From assembly GCF_000759855.1 (NCBI RefSeq), contig NZ_JNAI01000006.1:62001-126000 (forward strand): a stretch of DNA of 64,000 bases, written 5' to 3'. Source of the stretch: Prochlorococcus marinus str. MIT 9107 (lineage in GTDB: Bacteria; Cyanobacteriota; Cyanobacteriia; PCC-6307; Cyanobiaceae). The notes under the pieces were generated by a model, which was given only the letters and a program-made list of their open reading frames with translations, ran no database searches and was not told the DNA's origin. Of the stretch, positions 40,174 to 47,857 are shown piece after piece. Numbering within the stretch: position 1 is the first letter of the stretch; each line of letters opens with the position of its first letter. The translations under genes and the position numbers were made by a program.

Positions 40174-41157
40174 TTGGCATTTAAAAACTTACTAATTACA
40201 GGCGCTAATGGATGTGTTGGCCAATATTTAGTTGACTGGTTTTTAAAAAACACAAAATTCAGGCTTTATCTCATGGTAAGAGATAAAAGTAAGTTGCCAA
40301 TTTCTATTCAAGAAAATAAAAAAGTTAAGTTAATAGTTTGCGATATCAGAGAATCAAACAGATATAAAAAAGAAATTAGTGAAATCAATTACCTAATACA
40401 TACTGCTACAGCTTGGGGCGATCCCCAAAGAGCCTATGAAGTAAATATTAAAGCTTTTGAAGAATTACTTGAAATGCTCGATATCAAGAAATTAGAAAAG
40501 ATTATCTATTTCTCAACGGCTAGCATTCTTGATACAAAAACAGAATTAATGAGGGAATCATTAATTTATGGAACGGAATACATACAAACAAAATATAAAT
40601 GTTTCATGAGACTTAAAGAAAGCTCATTTTCTGAAAAAACATTTGCTATTTTTCCTACCTTAGTTTTTGGAGGAACTCTTGGCAGAACAAGTAAATATCC
40701 TGTAAGTTATTTAACTAGTGGATTAAAAGAAATTGGGAAATGGCTCTGGTTAGCGAGATTTTTAAAACTTGATTCCAAATTTCATTTTATACACGCCAAT
40801 GACATAGCTCAAATTTGTGGCTTTCTAATTAAAAATTATAAAGAAAAGCAATATAAAGGATTTAGAAAATTTGTCCTGGGTCAGAAATTTATTTCAATTG
40901 ACGAAGCAATAAATACACTTCTAAAAAGGAATAAGATGAAAAGATATTTTGCGATACCTCTTACAAAACAAATTCTGAAAATATTATTAAGAATTCTTCC
41001 CATCCAAGCAACACCATGGGACACCTACAGTATTAAAAAATATGACTTTAATCATGACCCCATCACTAATCCTGAGACGTTCAAACTTAAAAGTTATGCC
41101 AAATCAATTAGCGATATTTTAAGGTTATCAAAGTTACCAAGCTGTAATATCAATTAA
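40174..41157 (+). CDS. NAD(P)-dependent epimerase/dehydratase (extended SDR)
   Basis: A 327-aa extended short-chain dehydrogenase. The Rossmann motif LLITGANGCVGQYLVDW lies at 6-22, and a YIQTK active-site pair near 131 matches the YxxxK signature. CDIRE and ATAWGDPQRAYEVN are typical surrounding segments. The substrate cannot be deduced; nucleotide sugar or isoprenoid/porphyrin-side-chain reduction are options. The start is TTG at MAFKNLLITG, preferred because the Rossmann strand begins there. It lies 8 bases after hemE and ahead of petE. Confidence 0.85.
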   Translation: MAFKNLLITGANGCVGQYLVDWFLKNTKFRLYLMVRDKSKLPISIQENKKVKLIVCDIRESNRYKKEISEINYLIHTATAWGDPQRAYEVNIKAFEELLEMLDIKKLEKIIYFSTASILDTKTELMRESLIYGTEYIQTKYKCFMRLKESSFSEKTFAIFPTLVFGGTLGRTSKYPVSYLTSGLKEIGKWLWLARFLKLDSKFHFIHANDIAQICGFLIKNYKEKQYKGFRKFVLGQKFISIDEAINTLLKRNKMKRYFAIPLTKQILKILLRILPIQATPWDTYSIKKYDFNHDPITNPETFKLKSYAKSISDILRLSKLPSCNIN

Positions 41158-41189
41158 AACTCTCGCAGTAAGGTTCCCAAAGCCTTGTA

Positions 41190-41203
41190 ATATATATATA
41201 TAT
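41190..41203 (+). promoter_or_regulatory. AT-dinucleotide tract in the petE upstream region
   Basis: Seven AT dinucleotides, 17 bases before the plastocyanin ATG, provide several overlapping -10-like TATATT/TATAAT-related hexamers. This is probably part of the petE promoter. Length variation by replication slippage would be possible here. Confidence 0.35.
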
Positions 41204-41220
41204 TAAAGTAAATTTTTATT

Positions 41221-41571
41221 ATGTTACGTTCAATCTTCGCTGGATTATTCGCAATAGTCTTAACTCTAGGTCTTGGTATTTCATCAGTTTCAGCTAAGAC
41301 TGTTGAAATTAAACTTGGAACGGATGCTGGAATGCTTGCATTTGAACCAAGTACAGTAAACATCAGTACTGGTGATACAGTAAAATTCGTTAATAACAAA
41401 CTTGCCCCTCATAATGCTGTTTTTGATGGACATGAGGACTTAAGTCATCCAGATCTAGCTTTTGCTCCAGGAGAATCTTGGGAAGAAACATTTAATACTG
41501 CAGGAACTTATGACTTCTATTGCGAGCCTCATAGAGGTGCGGGGATGGTAGGTAAAGTAGTTGTTGAATAA
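41221..41571 (+). CDS. petE: Plastocyanin
   Basis: The copper electron carrier from cytochrome b6f to photosystem I in the thylakoid lumen. A signal peptide of about 25 residues ends near SSVSA. In the mature domain the type I copper ligands are the histidine in KLAPHNAVF and Cys, His and Met in CEPHRGAGM. The 116-aa precursor is a normal size. It is likely strongly expressed; the short upstream gap contains an AT-dinucleotide tract that may hold the -10. clpB follows after 66 bases. Confidence 0.98.
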   Translation: MLRSIFAGLFAIVLTLGLGISSVSAKTVEIKLGTDAGMLAFEPSTVNISTGDTVKFVNNKLAPHNAVFDGHEDLSHPDLAFAPGESWEETFNTAGTYDFYCEPHRGAGMVGKVVVE

Positions 41572-41573
41572 AT

Positions 41574-41618
41574 CTTCTTGTAGTTCAATATTCTTTTCTA
41601 CTTGATACTTCTTGTAGT
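41574..41618 (+). repeat. Direct repeat between petE and clpB
   Basis: The 11-mer CTTCTTGTAGT occurs at 41574-41584 and again at 41608-41618, 34 bases apart. It fills the pyrimidine-rich 66-base gap between petE and clpB. The cause is unknown; a regulator site pair or chance are both possible. Confidence 0.35.
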
Positions 41619-41637
41619 CATATCTAAACTTTGATTA

Positions 41638-44220
41638 ATGAAAATAGTCCCAAGCGAATTTTCAAATTCAGCTTGGGACTGTTTTATTTTTGCCAAAGAA
41701 ATAGCTTATAAAAATCACCAACAAAACGTAGACTCTGATAATTTATTGTTAGCTCTCATAAAACAAGACAAAGTTACAAAAAAGATTTTAGAAAAAAACA
41801 AAGTAAATACTTTAGAGATAGAGAAGCAAATAATATTTTCATTAAATACGAAAGCAAAAATGAAAACGAGACAAGATAATTTATATATTGGTGATTCACT
41901 TCATAAAATATTTCTAAGAGCAAATGAATTTAAAAATACTTTAAATGATGTAGTGATATCAACAGAACACTTACTATACGGTTTAACTTATGATGTTAAA
42001 TATGGATTTCAAATTTTAAATCAAAAGGGCATTCCAGAATTTTTTGAAACTATAAAGAAAATGAGATCAGATCCAGCAGTTCAAAACGAATTTGATAATT
42101 CCAATGATTCTTTAGATAAATATAGTACTGATCTAACCCAATCAGCAAGGGATGGATTTTTAGATCCCGTTATTGGTAGAGATGAAGAGATTAGAAGAAC
42201 AATTCAAATATTAAGTAGAAGAACAAAAAATAATCCGGTTCTTATTGGAGATCCTGGAGTTGGGAAAACAGCCATAGTTGAGGGTCTGGCTCAAAGAATA
42301 ATTAACGGCGATGTACCCTCATTACTACAAAATAGGCAACTAATTTCATTAGATATGGGTTCGCTTTTGGCTGGAGCAAAATATCGAGGAGAGTTTGAAG
42401 AAAGAATAAAAAATGTTCTAAAAAAAGTCAAAGAATCAGATGGCAAGATCATTCTTTTTATTGATGAAATTCATACTGTAGTGGGTGCAGGCGCCAGTGG
42501 GGGATCCTTAGATGCAAGCAACCTATTAAAACCTATGCTTGCAAGAGGAGAACTTAGATGTATCGGTGCTACAACAATAAATGAACACAAACAAAATATA
42601 GAAAAAGATCCTGCTCTAGAAAGAAGATTTCAGAAAATAAAAATTGATGCTCCTTCAGTTGATGATACTGTCTCAATATTAAGAGGATTAAGAGAAAGAT
42701 ACGAAGTTCATCATAGTGTAAGAATTTCTGATAACGCTTTGGTTGCTGCTGCCACACTCAGCGAAAGATATATTAATGATCGATTTCTTCCTGATAAGGC
42801 AATAGACCTAATCGATGAAGCAGCGTCAAGATTAAATATGGTTATAACTTCCAAACCTGAAGACATTGATGAAATTGATCGAAAAGTTCTACAACTAGAG
42901 ATGGAGAAATTATCTTTAAAAAGAGAGACAGATGATTTTTCTATAGAAAGATTAAAAAAAATCAATATCGAACTTATTTCTTTTAAAGAGAAACAGGCCG
43001 AATTAAATGCTCAATGGAAAAAAGAAAAAGATGAAATTGATGAAATTAGCATCATAAAAGAAGAAATTGAAGCTATTCAATTAAAAATAGATCAAGCAAA
43101 AAGGAATTTTGATCTTAACAAAGCAGCAGAATTGGAATTCGGAACTTTAAATTCCTTACAAAAAAAATTAGAAGAAAAAAGTGAGTCCTTAGTTAATTCA
43201 CAAAAAAATGGAGAATCTAGTCTTTTAAGGCAAGAGGTAACTTTTGATGATATTGCAGAAGTTGTCTCTAAGTGGACCTCAATTCCAGTACAAAACTTAA
43301 ACCAATCAGAAAAAGATAAACTTTTAAGCCTCGAGTCAATCCTTAAAGAAAAAATTATTGGTCAAGATAATGCAATTAGTGCAGTTGCAGACTCTATAAA
43401 GAGATCAAGGACAGGTCTAAACGACCCTAGCAAGCCTCTAGCAAGTTTCCTTTTTTTAGGTCCAACTGGGGTTGGGAAAACAGAGCTTAGTAAAGTAACC
43501 GCAAAAATCATATTCGACTCAAACTCTTCAATTACTAGACTTGATATGTCTGAATATATGGAAAAGCATTCAGTTAGTAAGATAATAGGTGCGCCCCCTG
43601 GATATTTAGGTTTCGAATCAGGAGGTCAATTAACTGAAGCTGTAAGGAAAAATCCTTATTCATTAATACTTCTAGATGAAATAGAAAAAGCACACAAAGA
43701 TATCTTAGATATTCTTTTACAGGTTCTTGATGATGGAATCATTACAGATGGTCAGGGACGTACAATTAATTTCAAAAATTCAATCATTGTTCTCACAAGT
43801 AATTTAGGAAGTCAATCAATAAATGATTTGTCAGCTAGAAAAGAAGATACAAATGAAATTAAAAAAATTGTAGATTCTGAACTTAAAAAATTTTTCAAGC
43901 CTGAGTTTTTAAATAGACTTGATGAAATAGTGATTTTTAAAAATTTAGAGTTAAATGATATAAAAGAAATTGCAAAAATCCAGCTCAAAATTTTAGAAAA
44001 TAGACTTATCAAAAAAAATTTAAAATTTAAAATCACTGATGAAGCAATAGACCAATTGGTCAAAAATAGTTTTGACAATGTCTACGGTGCAAGGCCTTTA
44101 AAAAGAGTTATTCAAAAACAAATTGAGACGAAAATTTCAAACAATATCCTTAACAATAATTACAGTAATAAACATGAGGTTAATATTTACCTCTCTAATG
44201 GAGAGATAATTGTTGATTAA
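41638..44220 (+). CDS. clpB: ClpB-type disaggregase (Hsp100)
   Basis: A hexameric AAA+ unfoldase that rescues aggregated proteins with DnaK. The 860-aa protein has an N domain (1-145), NBD1 with Walker A GDPGVGKT (204-211) and IDEIHTVVGAGA, a coiled-coil M domain (about 405-525), NBD2 with GPTGVGKT (608-615), and a C-terminal domain. There is no ClpP-binding IGF loop evident, consistent with ClpB rather than ClpC. The N domain is rather divergent from the canonical heat-shock ClpB, so this may be the second cyanobacterial paralog (ClpB2-like). That assignment is tentative. Confidence 0.93.
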   Translation: MKIVPSEFSNSAWDCFIFAKEIAYKNHQQNVDSDNLLLALIKQDKVTKKILEKNKVNTLEIEKQIIFSLNTKAKMKTRQDNLYIGDSLHKIFLRANEFKNTLNDVVISTEHLLYGLTYDVKYGFQILNQKGIPEFFETIKKMRSDPAVQNEFDNSNDSLDKYSTDLTQSARDGFLDPVIGRDEEIRRTIQILSRRTKNNPVLIGDPGVGKTAIVEGLAQRIINGDVPSLLQNRQLISLDMGSLLAGAKYRGEFEERIKNVLKKVKESDGKIILFIDEIHTVVGAGASGGSLDASNLLKPMLARGELRCIGATTINEHKQNIEKDPALERRFQKIKIDAPSVDDTVSILRGLRERYEVHHSVRISDNALVAAATLSERYINDRFLPDKAIDLIDEAASRLNMVITSKPEDIDEIDRKVLQLEMEKLSLKRETDDFSIERLKKINIELISFKEKQAELNAQWKKEKDEIDEISIIKEEIEAIQLKIDQAKRNFDLNKAAELEFGTLNSLQKKLEEKSESLVNSQKNGESSLLRQEVTFDDIAEVVSKWTSIPVQNLNQSEKDKLLSLESILKEKIIGQDNAISAVADSIKRSRTGLNDPSKPLASFLFLGPTGVGKTELSKVTAKIIFDSNSSITRLDMSEYMEKHSVSKIIGAPPGYLGFESGGQLTEAVRKNPYSLILLDEIEKAHKDILDILLQVLDDGIITDGQGRTINFKNSIIVLTSNLGSQSINDLSARKEDTNEIKKIVDSELKKFFKPEFLNRLDEIVIFKNLELNDIKEIAKIQLKILENRLIKKNLKFKITDEAIDQLVKNSFDNVYGARPLKRVIQKQIETKISNNILNNNYSNKHEVNIYLSNGEIIVD

Positions 44221-44228
44221 AGATCTGA

Positions 44229-44255
44229 ATTTAAAAGAATCAAGTATTTTTAAAT
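44229..44255. terminator. Possible bidirectional terminator of clpB and the queD-like gene
   Basis: Arms ATTTAAAA (44229-44236) and TTTTAAAT (44248-44255) with an 11-base loop lie between two convergent genes. The stem is AT-only, so stability is low; location is the main support. Confidence 0.35.
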
Positions 44256-44269
44256 GAAATAACCTTAAT

Positions 44270-44740
44270 CTAGGATTTGAACCATTCAGGAATTTTCTCA
44301 TAACTTGATTTATTAAATTTATTTTCTTTTGATTCTGTTTTCCAACAACATGTTCTGCCTTTATCTTTATCCTGCAAGAATTCATTAGCCCATCTCCAAA
44401 TCAATTCAGAAGTAAATTCCATTCCCACATTATCCATAATTCTCAAATCTAAAGCACCTAAGTCATGTAATTTTTCCCAGTAATTCAATAAGGGATCATC
44501 TTTATTTATCAAAAAAGTATGGTCAAATTGCTCCTTAAGTTTATTTTCAAGAGGCTTTAGACTTGAGAAATCAACGACAAATCCATTTTGATCTAATTTT
44601 TTTGAAGTAAAACAAAAGGTAAATGATCTTGAATATCCATGCACAAATCTACAGTGGCCTTCATGGCGCCATTGCCTATGAGAGCAAGGAAAATCTTCAT
44701 AACTTTTACTGCATGAAAATTTAAAAGAATGAATACACAT
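44270..44740 (-). CDS. 6-pyruvoyl-tetrahydropterin synthase/QueD-family protein, variant zinc site
   Basis: A 156-aa PTPS/QueD-like protein. SHRQ (His21) supplies the first zinc ligand and GHCRFVHGYS (28-37) is the active region, with the likely catalytic Cys30 and His34. In canonical QueD the second motif is HGH; here the last position is Tyr36, and an extra histidine (His29) stands before the cysteine. FDHTFLIN retains the catalytic histidine. It may make 6-carboxytetrahydropterin for queuosine or act on another pterin. A TTG one codon upstream is also possible as a start. It is divergent from hisIE. Confidence 0.8.
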   Translation of the reverse strand: MCIHSFKFSCSKSYEDFPCSHRQWRHEGHCRFVHGYSRSFTFCFTSKKLDQNGFVVDFSSLKPLENKLKEQFDHTFLINKDDPLLNYWEKLHDLGALDLRIMDNVGMEFTSELIWRWANEFLQDKDKGRTCCWKTESKENKFNKSSYEKIPEWFKS

Positions 44741-44803
44741 CAATTAACTGTTAGGATAATTTTTAATAAAACACATTGAGTAGCATTCAACATACCGAAC
44801 ATA

Positions 44804-45460
44804 ATGACTTATACAACAAATTTTTCGATAGAAGATCTACGCTTTGATAATTATGGATTAATCCCAGCAATAGCACAAGATTGGCTAGACGGATCAATTC
44901 TTATGCTTGCTTGGATGAATAGTGAATCATTGACAAAAACTCTTGAGACCAAAAACGTCCATTACTGGAGTAGATCAAGATCCGAAATTTGGAGAAAGGG
45001 AGCCACAAGTGGAAGTACTCAATTACTTAAAGAGATAAGATTCGATTGTGATAATGATGCACTAATTCTTTTGATTGAACAAAAAGGTTCAGGGGCTTGT
45101 CACACTGGTGAAAAAAGTTGTTTCTTCAACCAAATCCAAATTAATCAAAATAATAAAAAAAAGAAAAAAACAACTCCTTTTTCAAATATTTGCTCAGAAT
45201 TATTTAATACGATAAAAAAAAGGTCAGTGAATCCTTCAGAGAAAAGTTACACAAATTATTTATTTACTAAGGGAAGTAATACTATTTTAAAAAAAATAGG
45301 AGAGGAATCTGCTGAATTTATAATGGCTTGCAAAGATAATGACAAAAAATCAATCTCAAATGAAGCGGCTGATTTAATTTATCATCTTCAAGTAGCCCTT
45401 ATGCATAAAGACGTTGATTGGAGAGATGTTCTTGCCGTCTTAGAATCAAGAAAGAAATAA
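44804..45460 (+). CDS. hisIE: Phosphoribosyl-AMP cyclohydrolase / phosphoribosyl-ATP pyrophosphatase
   Basis: A bifunctional enzyme for steps 2 and 3 of histidine synthesis. The HisI domain (about 1-112) has VHYWSRSRSEIWRKGATSG, FDCDNDALILLIEQ and GACHTGEKSCF with zinc-binding cysteines. A lysine-rich linker follows. The HisE domain (about 128-215) shows KKIGEESAEFIMACKD and NEAADLIYHLQVALM with the Mg-binding acidic residues. Fusion in this order is standard in cyanobacteria. hisG lies about 15 kb away in this window. Confidence 0.97.
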   Translation: MTYTTNFSIEDLRFDNYGLIPAIAQDWLDGSILMLAWMNSESLTKTLETKNVHYWSRSRSEIWRKGATSGSTQLLKEIRFDCDNDALILLIEQKGSGACHTGEKSCFFNQIQINQNNKKKKKTTPFSNICSELFNTIKKRSVNPSEKSYTNYLFTKGSNTILKKIGEESAEFIMACKDNDKKSISNEAADLIYHLQVALMHKDVDWRDVLAVLESRKK

Positions 45461-45531
45461 ATAATAAATCACAATTTAAGAAAATTTAACTAATAAATTT
45501 AAAGAAAAAGTTATTAAATAAACTAATTAAT

Positions 45532-45561
45532 AATTATTAATTAATTATTAATTAATTATTA
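45532..45561. repeat. 11-bp AT tandem repeat upstream of the sigma factor
   Basis: The unit AATTATTAATT is repeated 2.7 times without error. It lies 59 bases before the GTG of the sigma factor. The period is close to one helical turn, so any bound protein or bend would be in phase. Confidence 0.75.
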
Positions 45562-45610
45562 CATGTATGGATAATTCAAGAATAAACCCTAAGTTAAATA
45601 TATTAATTAA

Positions 45611-45614
45611 GAGG
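45611..45614 (+). promoter_or_regulatory. Ribosome binding site fixing the GTG start of the sigma factor
   Basis: GAGG lies 6 bases before the GTG. It is the only convincing Shine-Dalgarno sequence near this gene and supports the non-ATG start. Confidence 0.6.
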
Positions 45615-45620
45615 TAAATC

Positions 45621-46544
45621 GTGAGTTCATTAAGCGATTTTCTTGGTGAAATAGGTCGTCATCAACTTTTGACTCCTGAAAAAGAACTCACTATGGGCAG
45701 AAAAGTCCAAGAAATGGTTGTACTTATTAATAGATGTCAAAGTGCTGGGGGTAAAGGTCCGGCTTGCGAATATTCTGATTCAGAAAAGAAAAAAATCAAG
45801 ATCGGTGAGAAAGCTAAAAATGAAATGATAACAGCGAATCTAAGATTGGTTGTGAACCTTGCCAAGAGATATCAAGGAAAAGGACTTGAATTGCTCGACT
45901 TAATTCAAGAGGGAACATTAGGCCTCACGAGGGCTGTAGAGAAATATGATCCTTCTAGGGGGCACAGATTCTCGACCTATGCTTATTGGTGGATTAGGCA
46001 AGGGTTAAATAGAGCATTATCAACTCAAAGTAGAACCATTAGAATACCTGTCAACATTAATGAAAAACTTACAAAATTAAGATCCGCGAAGTCAAAACTC
46101 ATGCAGCTTAAGGGTATTGCACCTACTAGTATTGAGTTAGCTGAAGAAATGAAAATAACTAAGGAGGAGATTGATGAACTTCTTTCTTGTGAATTAAGAA
46201 GTATTACTGTTAGTCTTCAAGGTACTGTTAAATCAAAGTCAGACCCCTCTGAATTAGTTGATATTCTTCCTAGTGATCAAACGCCCCCAATGGAGTTAGC
46301 AGAATTAGACGAAAGGACAGCCTCTGCTTGGAAGTTATTGGACAAAGCAAATTTAACTGAAAAAGAAAGAAAGATAGTAAGCCTGAGATTTGGCTTAGAC
46401 GGTTCAAATGAGTGGAGAACTTTAGCTGAAGTAGCAACATATATGAGTTGTAGTAGGGAATATTGCCGACAAGTTGTTCAACGCGCCTTAAGAAAACTAA
46501 GAAAGGCTGGGATACAGAATGGATTAGTTGATAGCATTAACTAA
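45621..46544 (+). CDS. Group 2 sigma-70 family RNA polymerase sigma factor
   Basis: A 307-aa sigma factor of the non-essential group 2 type common in cyanobacteria. Region 1.2 is SLSDFLGEIGRHQLLTPEKE. Region 2 includes ITANLRLVVNLAKRYQGKGL, LIQEGTLGLTRAVEKYDPSRG and FSTYAYWWIRQGLNRAL for -10 recognition. Regions 3 and 4 end in EWRTLAEVATYMSCSREYCRQVVQRALRKLR, a -35-binding helix-turn-helix. It lacks the long region 1.1 of the housekeeping factor. The start is GTG behind a GAGG. It heads a probable operon with a DUF1232 gene and an HTH-like gene. Confidence 0.95.
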   Translation: MSSLSDFLGEIGRHQLLTPEKELTMGRKVQEMVVLINRCQSAGGKGPACEYSDSEKKKIKIGEKAKNEMITANLRLVVNLAKRYQGKGLELLDLIQEGTLGLTRAVEKYDPSRGHRFSTYAYWWIRQGLNRALSTQSRTIRIPVNINEKLTKLRSAKSKLMQLKGIAPTSIELAEEMKITKEEIDELLSCELRSITVSLQGTVKSKSDPSELVDILPSDQTPPMELAELDERTASAWKLLDKANLTEKERKIVSLRFGLDGSNEWRTLAEVATYMSCSREYCRQVVQRALRKLRKAGIQNGLVDSIN

Positions 46545-46585
46545 AAAAAAATCAATTAAAAACAATTACAATTTCATTTATAGAG

Positions 46586-46954
46586 ATGAAAGAGAATTAC
46601 AAAAACCAAGAAAAAGTTTATGAAGCTGAAGTTTTGCAAAGTTCAACAATTGATGAAAATATCATTATCAAGATTCTTATTAAAGCAGGAAGAACAATTG
46701 CTAAGCCTGCCATAGAAGTTTTAGAGATGGCTATAGATCCTTATACTCCAGCACAAGTAAGGGTTTCCTTAATGGCGGCGCTAGCCTATTTAATTATGCC
46801 ATTTGATCTTTTTCCTGATTTCATGCCCTTAGTTGGTTTTAGTGATGATTTTGTAGCTCTTACGGCAGTACTAAGTATTTGGAGCAAATATATGACTCCT
46901 TCAATAAGAGCAAGAGCAGAAAGAAAGCTTAATAAATTGTTCCCTTTTTATTAA
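46586..46954 (+). CDS. DUF1232 (YkvA-like) membrane protein
   Basis: A 122-aa protein with the DUF1232 signature YLIMPFDLFPDFMPLVGFSDDFVALTAVL (about 69-98, only partly quoted by key residues: the D-P-D-x-P-x-x-G-x-x-D-D core is intact). Two hydrophobic stretches suggest membrane association. The N-terminal 30 residues are polar. Family function is unknown. It starts 41 bases after the sigma gene, and its TAA stop touches the ATG of the next gene, so the two small genes are surely co-translated. Confidence 0.8.
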   Translation: MKENYKNQEKVYEAEVLQSSTIDENIIIKILIKAGRTIAKPAIEVLEMAIDPYTPAQVRVSLMAALAYLIMPFDLFPDFMPLVGFSDDFVALTAVLSIWSKYMTPSIRARAERKLNKLFPFY

Positions 46955-47275
46955 ATGGATAAACTATCTCAACAGGAAGAGAAAGAACTGATCTCTTTTA
47001 TTAAGGATTGGTTGAAGTCTCATGGATTTAATCAAAAAGATTTAGCGTGTGAACTAAATATTAAATCGAGTAGAACCTCTGAAATTATTCAGAAATTCAA
47101 AGAATTATATAAAAAAGGAGGTATGTTCAACATTGCAAAAAAACTCATAAAGATTGAACAAAATTGGTTAAACAATATCAAAAATGATTATCGAGAGACA
47201 ATCGTATCCGCACCATATAATCAATTAGATATCGACTCCTTAGTAAACCAAATAAATCAAGATACTAATGTATAG
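46955..47275 (+). CDS. Small protein with helix-turn-helix-like N terminus
   Basis: A 106-aa protein of unknown family. Residues 18-50 (HGFNQKDLACELNIKSSRTS, then EIIQKF) read as a helix-turn-helix of the XRE/Cro type with QKDLA at the first helix. Residues 50-75 continue as helix, and the tail is polar. The ATG directly abuts the stop of the DUF1232 gene. Being third behind a sigma factor and a membrane protein, it could be a regulator of that operon, but this is inference. No better assignment can be made. Confidence 0.65.
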   Translation: MDKLSQQEEKELISFIKDWLKSHGFNQKDLACELNIKSSRTSEIIQKFKELYKKGGMFNIAKKLIKIEQNWLNNIKNDYRETIVSAPYNQLDIDSLVNQINQDTNV

Positions 47276-47294
47276 TTATCGTCTTAAAATATAA

Positions 47295-47343
47295 TTTTTC
47301 ATTTAAAATCATCTTCTCTCTTTAAAAAGAGATTAATGAAAAA
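47295..47343. repeat. Compound stem-loop downstream of the sigma operon
   Basis: Outer arms TTTTTCATT (47295-47303) and AATGAAAAA (47335-47343) enclose an inner pair, TCTCTTT (47317-47323) and AAAGAGA (47326-47332). On the minus strand it is followed by a U-rich run. It may act as a terminator or be part of an RNA. Confidence 0.5.
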
Positions 47344-47390
47344 ATAACCCTCTAAAAAATTCAATTTATAATACATAAATATTAAATTAA

Positions 47391-47407
47391 TTCCTTAAAA
47401 TAAGGAA
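47391..47407 (-). terminator. Candidate terminator of the YCII gene
   Basis: Arms TTCCTTA and TAAGGAA flank an AAA loop (TTT on the transcript strand). On the minus strand the stem is followed by TTAATTTAAT, a modest U-rich tail. Confidence 0.4.
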
Positions 47408-47489
47408 AAATTATATATATATATATTCTTTGAAATTAAGTTTATTTTATTTAATAGTTAATAATTACTAAAATATTCGTAAATAATAT

Positions 47490-47759
47490 TTAAAAAGCCT
47501 TTACCCAGGGATAAATTTCATAATTAATCCATATACCTTTTTTCCAATATATATCTTCCTCAATCAAATTTTTTAATTCGTTTTCATCATTAGCATTAAA
47601 AATACCAAACAAATATTTAGTACATTTTGTTGGTCCTAAAGTAACTAAAATATTGCGATCTTTTAAGTTTTTAAGTCTATTGAGATGCTGTTCTCGAAAT
47701 GGTTCCCTTTTAATAATTGCATCTTCACAGTACTTTCCGAAAACTACAAACTTTTCCAT
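47490..47759 (-). CDS. YCII-domain protein
   Basis: An 89-aa dimeric ferredoxin-like-fold protein of the YCII family. MEKFVVFGKYCEDAIIKREP opens it, with the family's typical first strand, and FREQHLNRLKN carries the conserved histidine that aligns with the putative catalytic His. GPTKCTKYLFGIFNANDENE and WINYEIYPW close it. Function is unknown, possibly dehalogenase-like or stress related. A TTG two codons upstream is possible, but the ATG gives the usual N terminus. Two hairpins follow its stop. Confidence 0.85.
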   Translation of the reverse strand: MEKFVVFGKYCEDAIIKREPFREQHLNRLKNLKDRNILVTLGPTKCTKYLFGIFNANDENELKNLIEEDIYWKKGIWINYEIYPWVKAF

Positions 47760-47798
47760 TTTCAAAGATAACTAATAGAATAAATACATACTAAATAA

Positions 47799-47828
47799 TT
47801 GCATATATTACACACAAATTGCTATCTT
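47799..47828 (+). promoter_or_regulatory. Candidate promoter of cyAbrB
   Basis: TTGCAT (47799-47804) and TATCTT (47823-47828) are separated by 18 bases and precede the ATG by 29 bases. The arrangement is the same as before the RG-rich gene. Confidence 0.4.
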
Positions 47829-47857
47829 ATTTAAGAAGAACTTTCTTTTAATTAATT

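Larger units (their letters stand above)
47276..47489. other. 214-base intergenic region with hairpins
   Basis: The largest non-coding gap in the window, between the convergent HTH-like and YCII genes. It contains a compound hairpin (47295-47343), a second hairpin (47391-47407), seven TA dinucleotides at 47412-47425 and no open frame of note. It may hold terminators or a small RNA; nothing else is visible. Confidence 0.5.

Noticed and set aside
47410-47427. TA tract as a microsatellite or phase-variable promoter
   Set aside because: It lies far from any start codon between convergent genes; short TA runs are expected in such AT-rich DNA.
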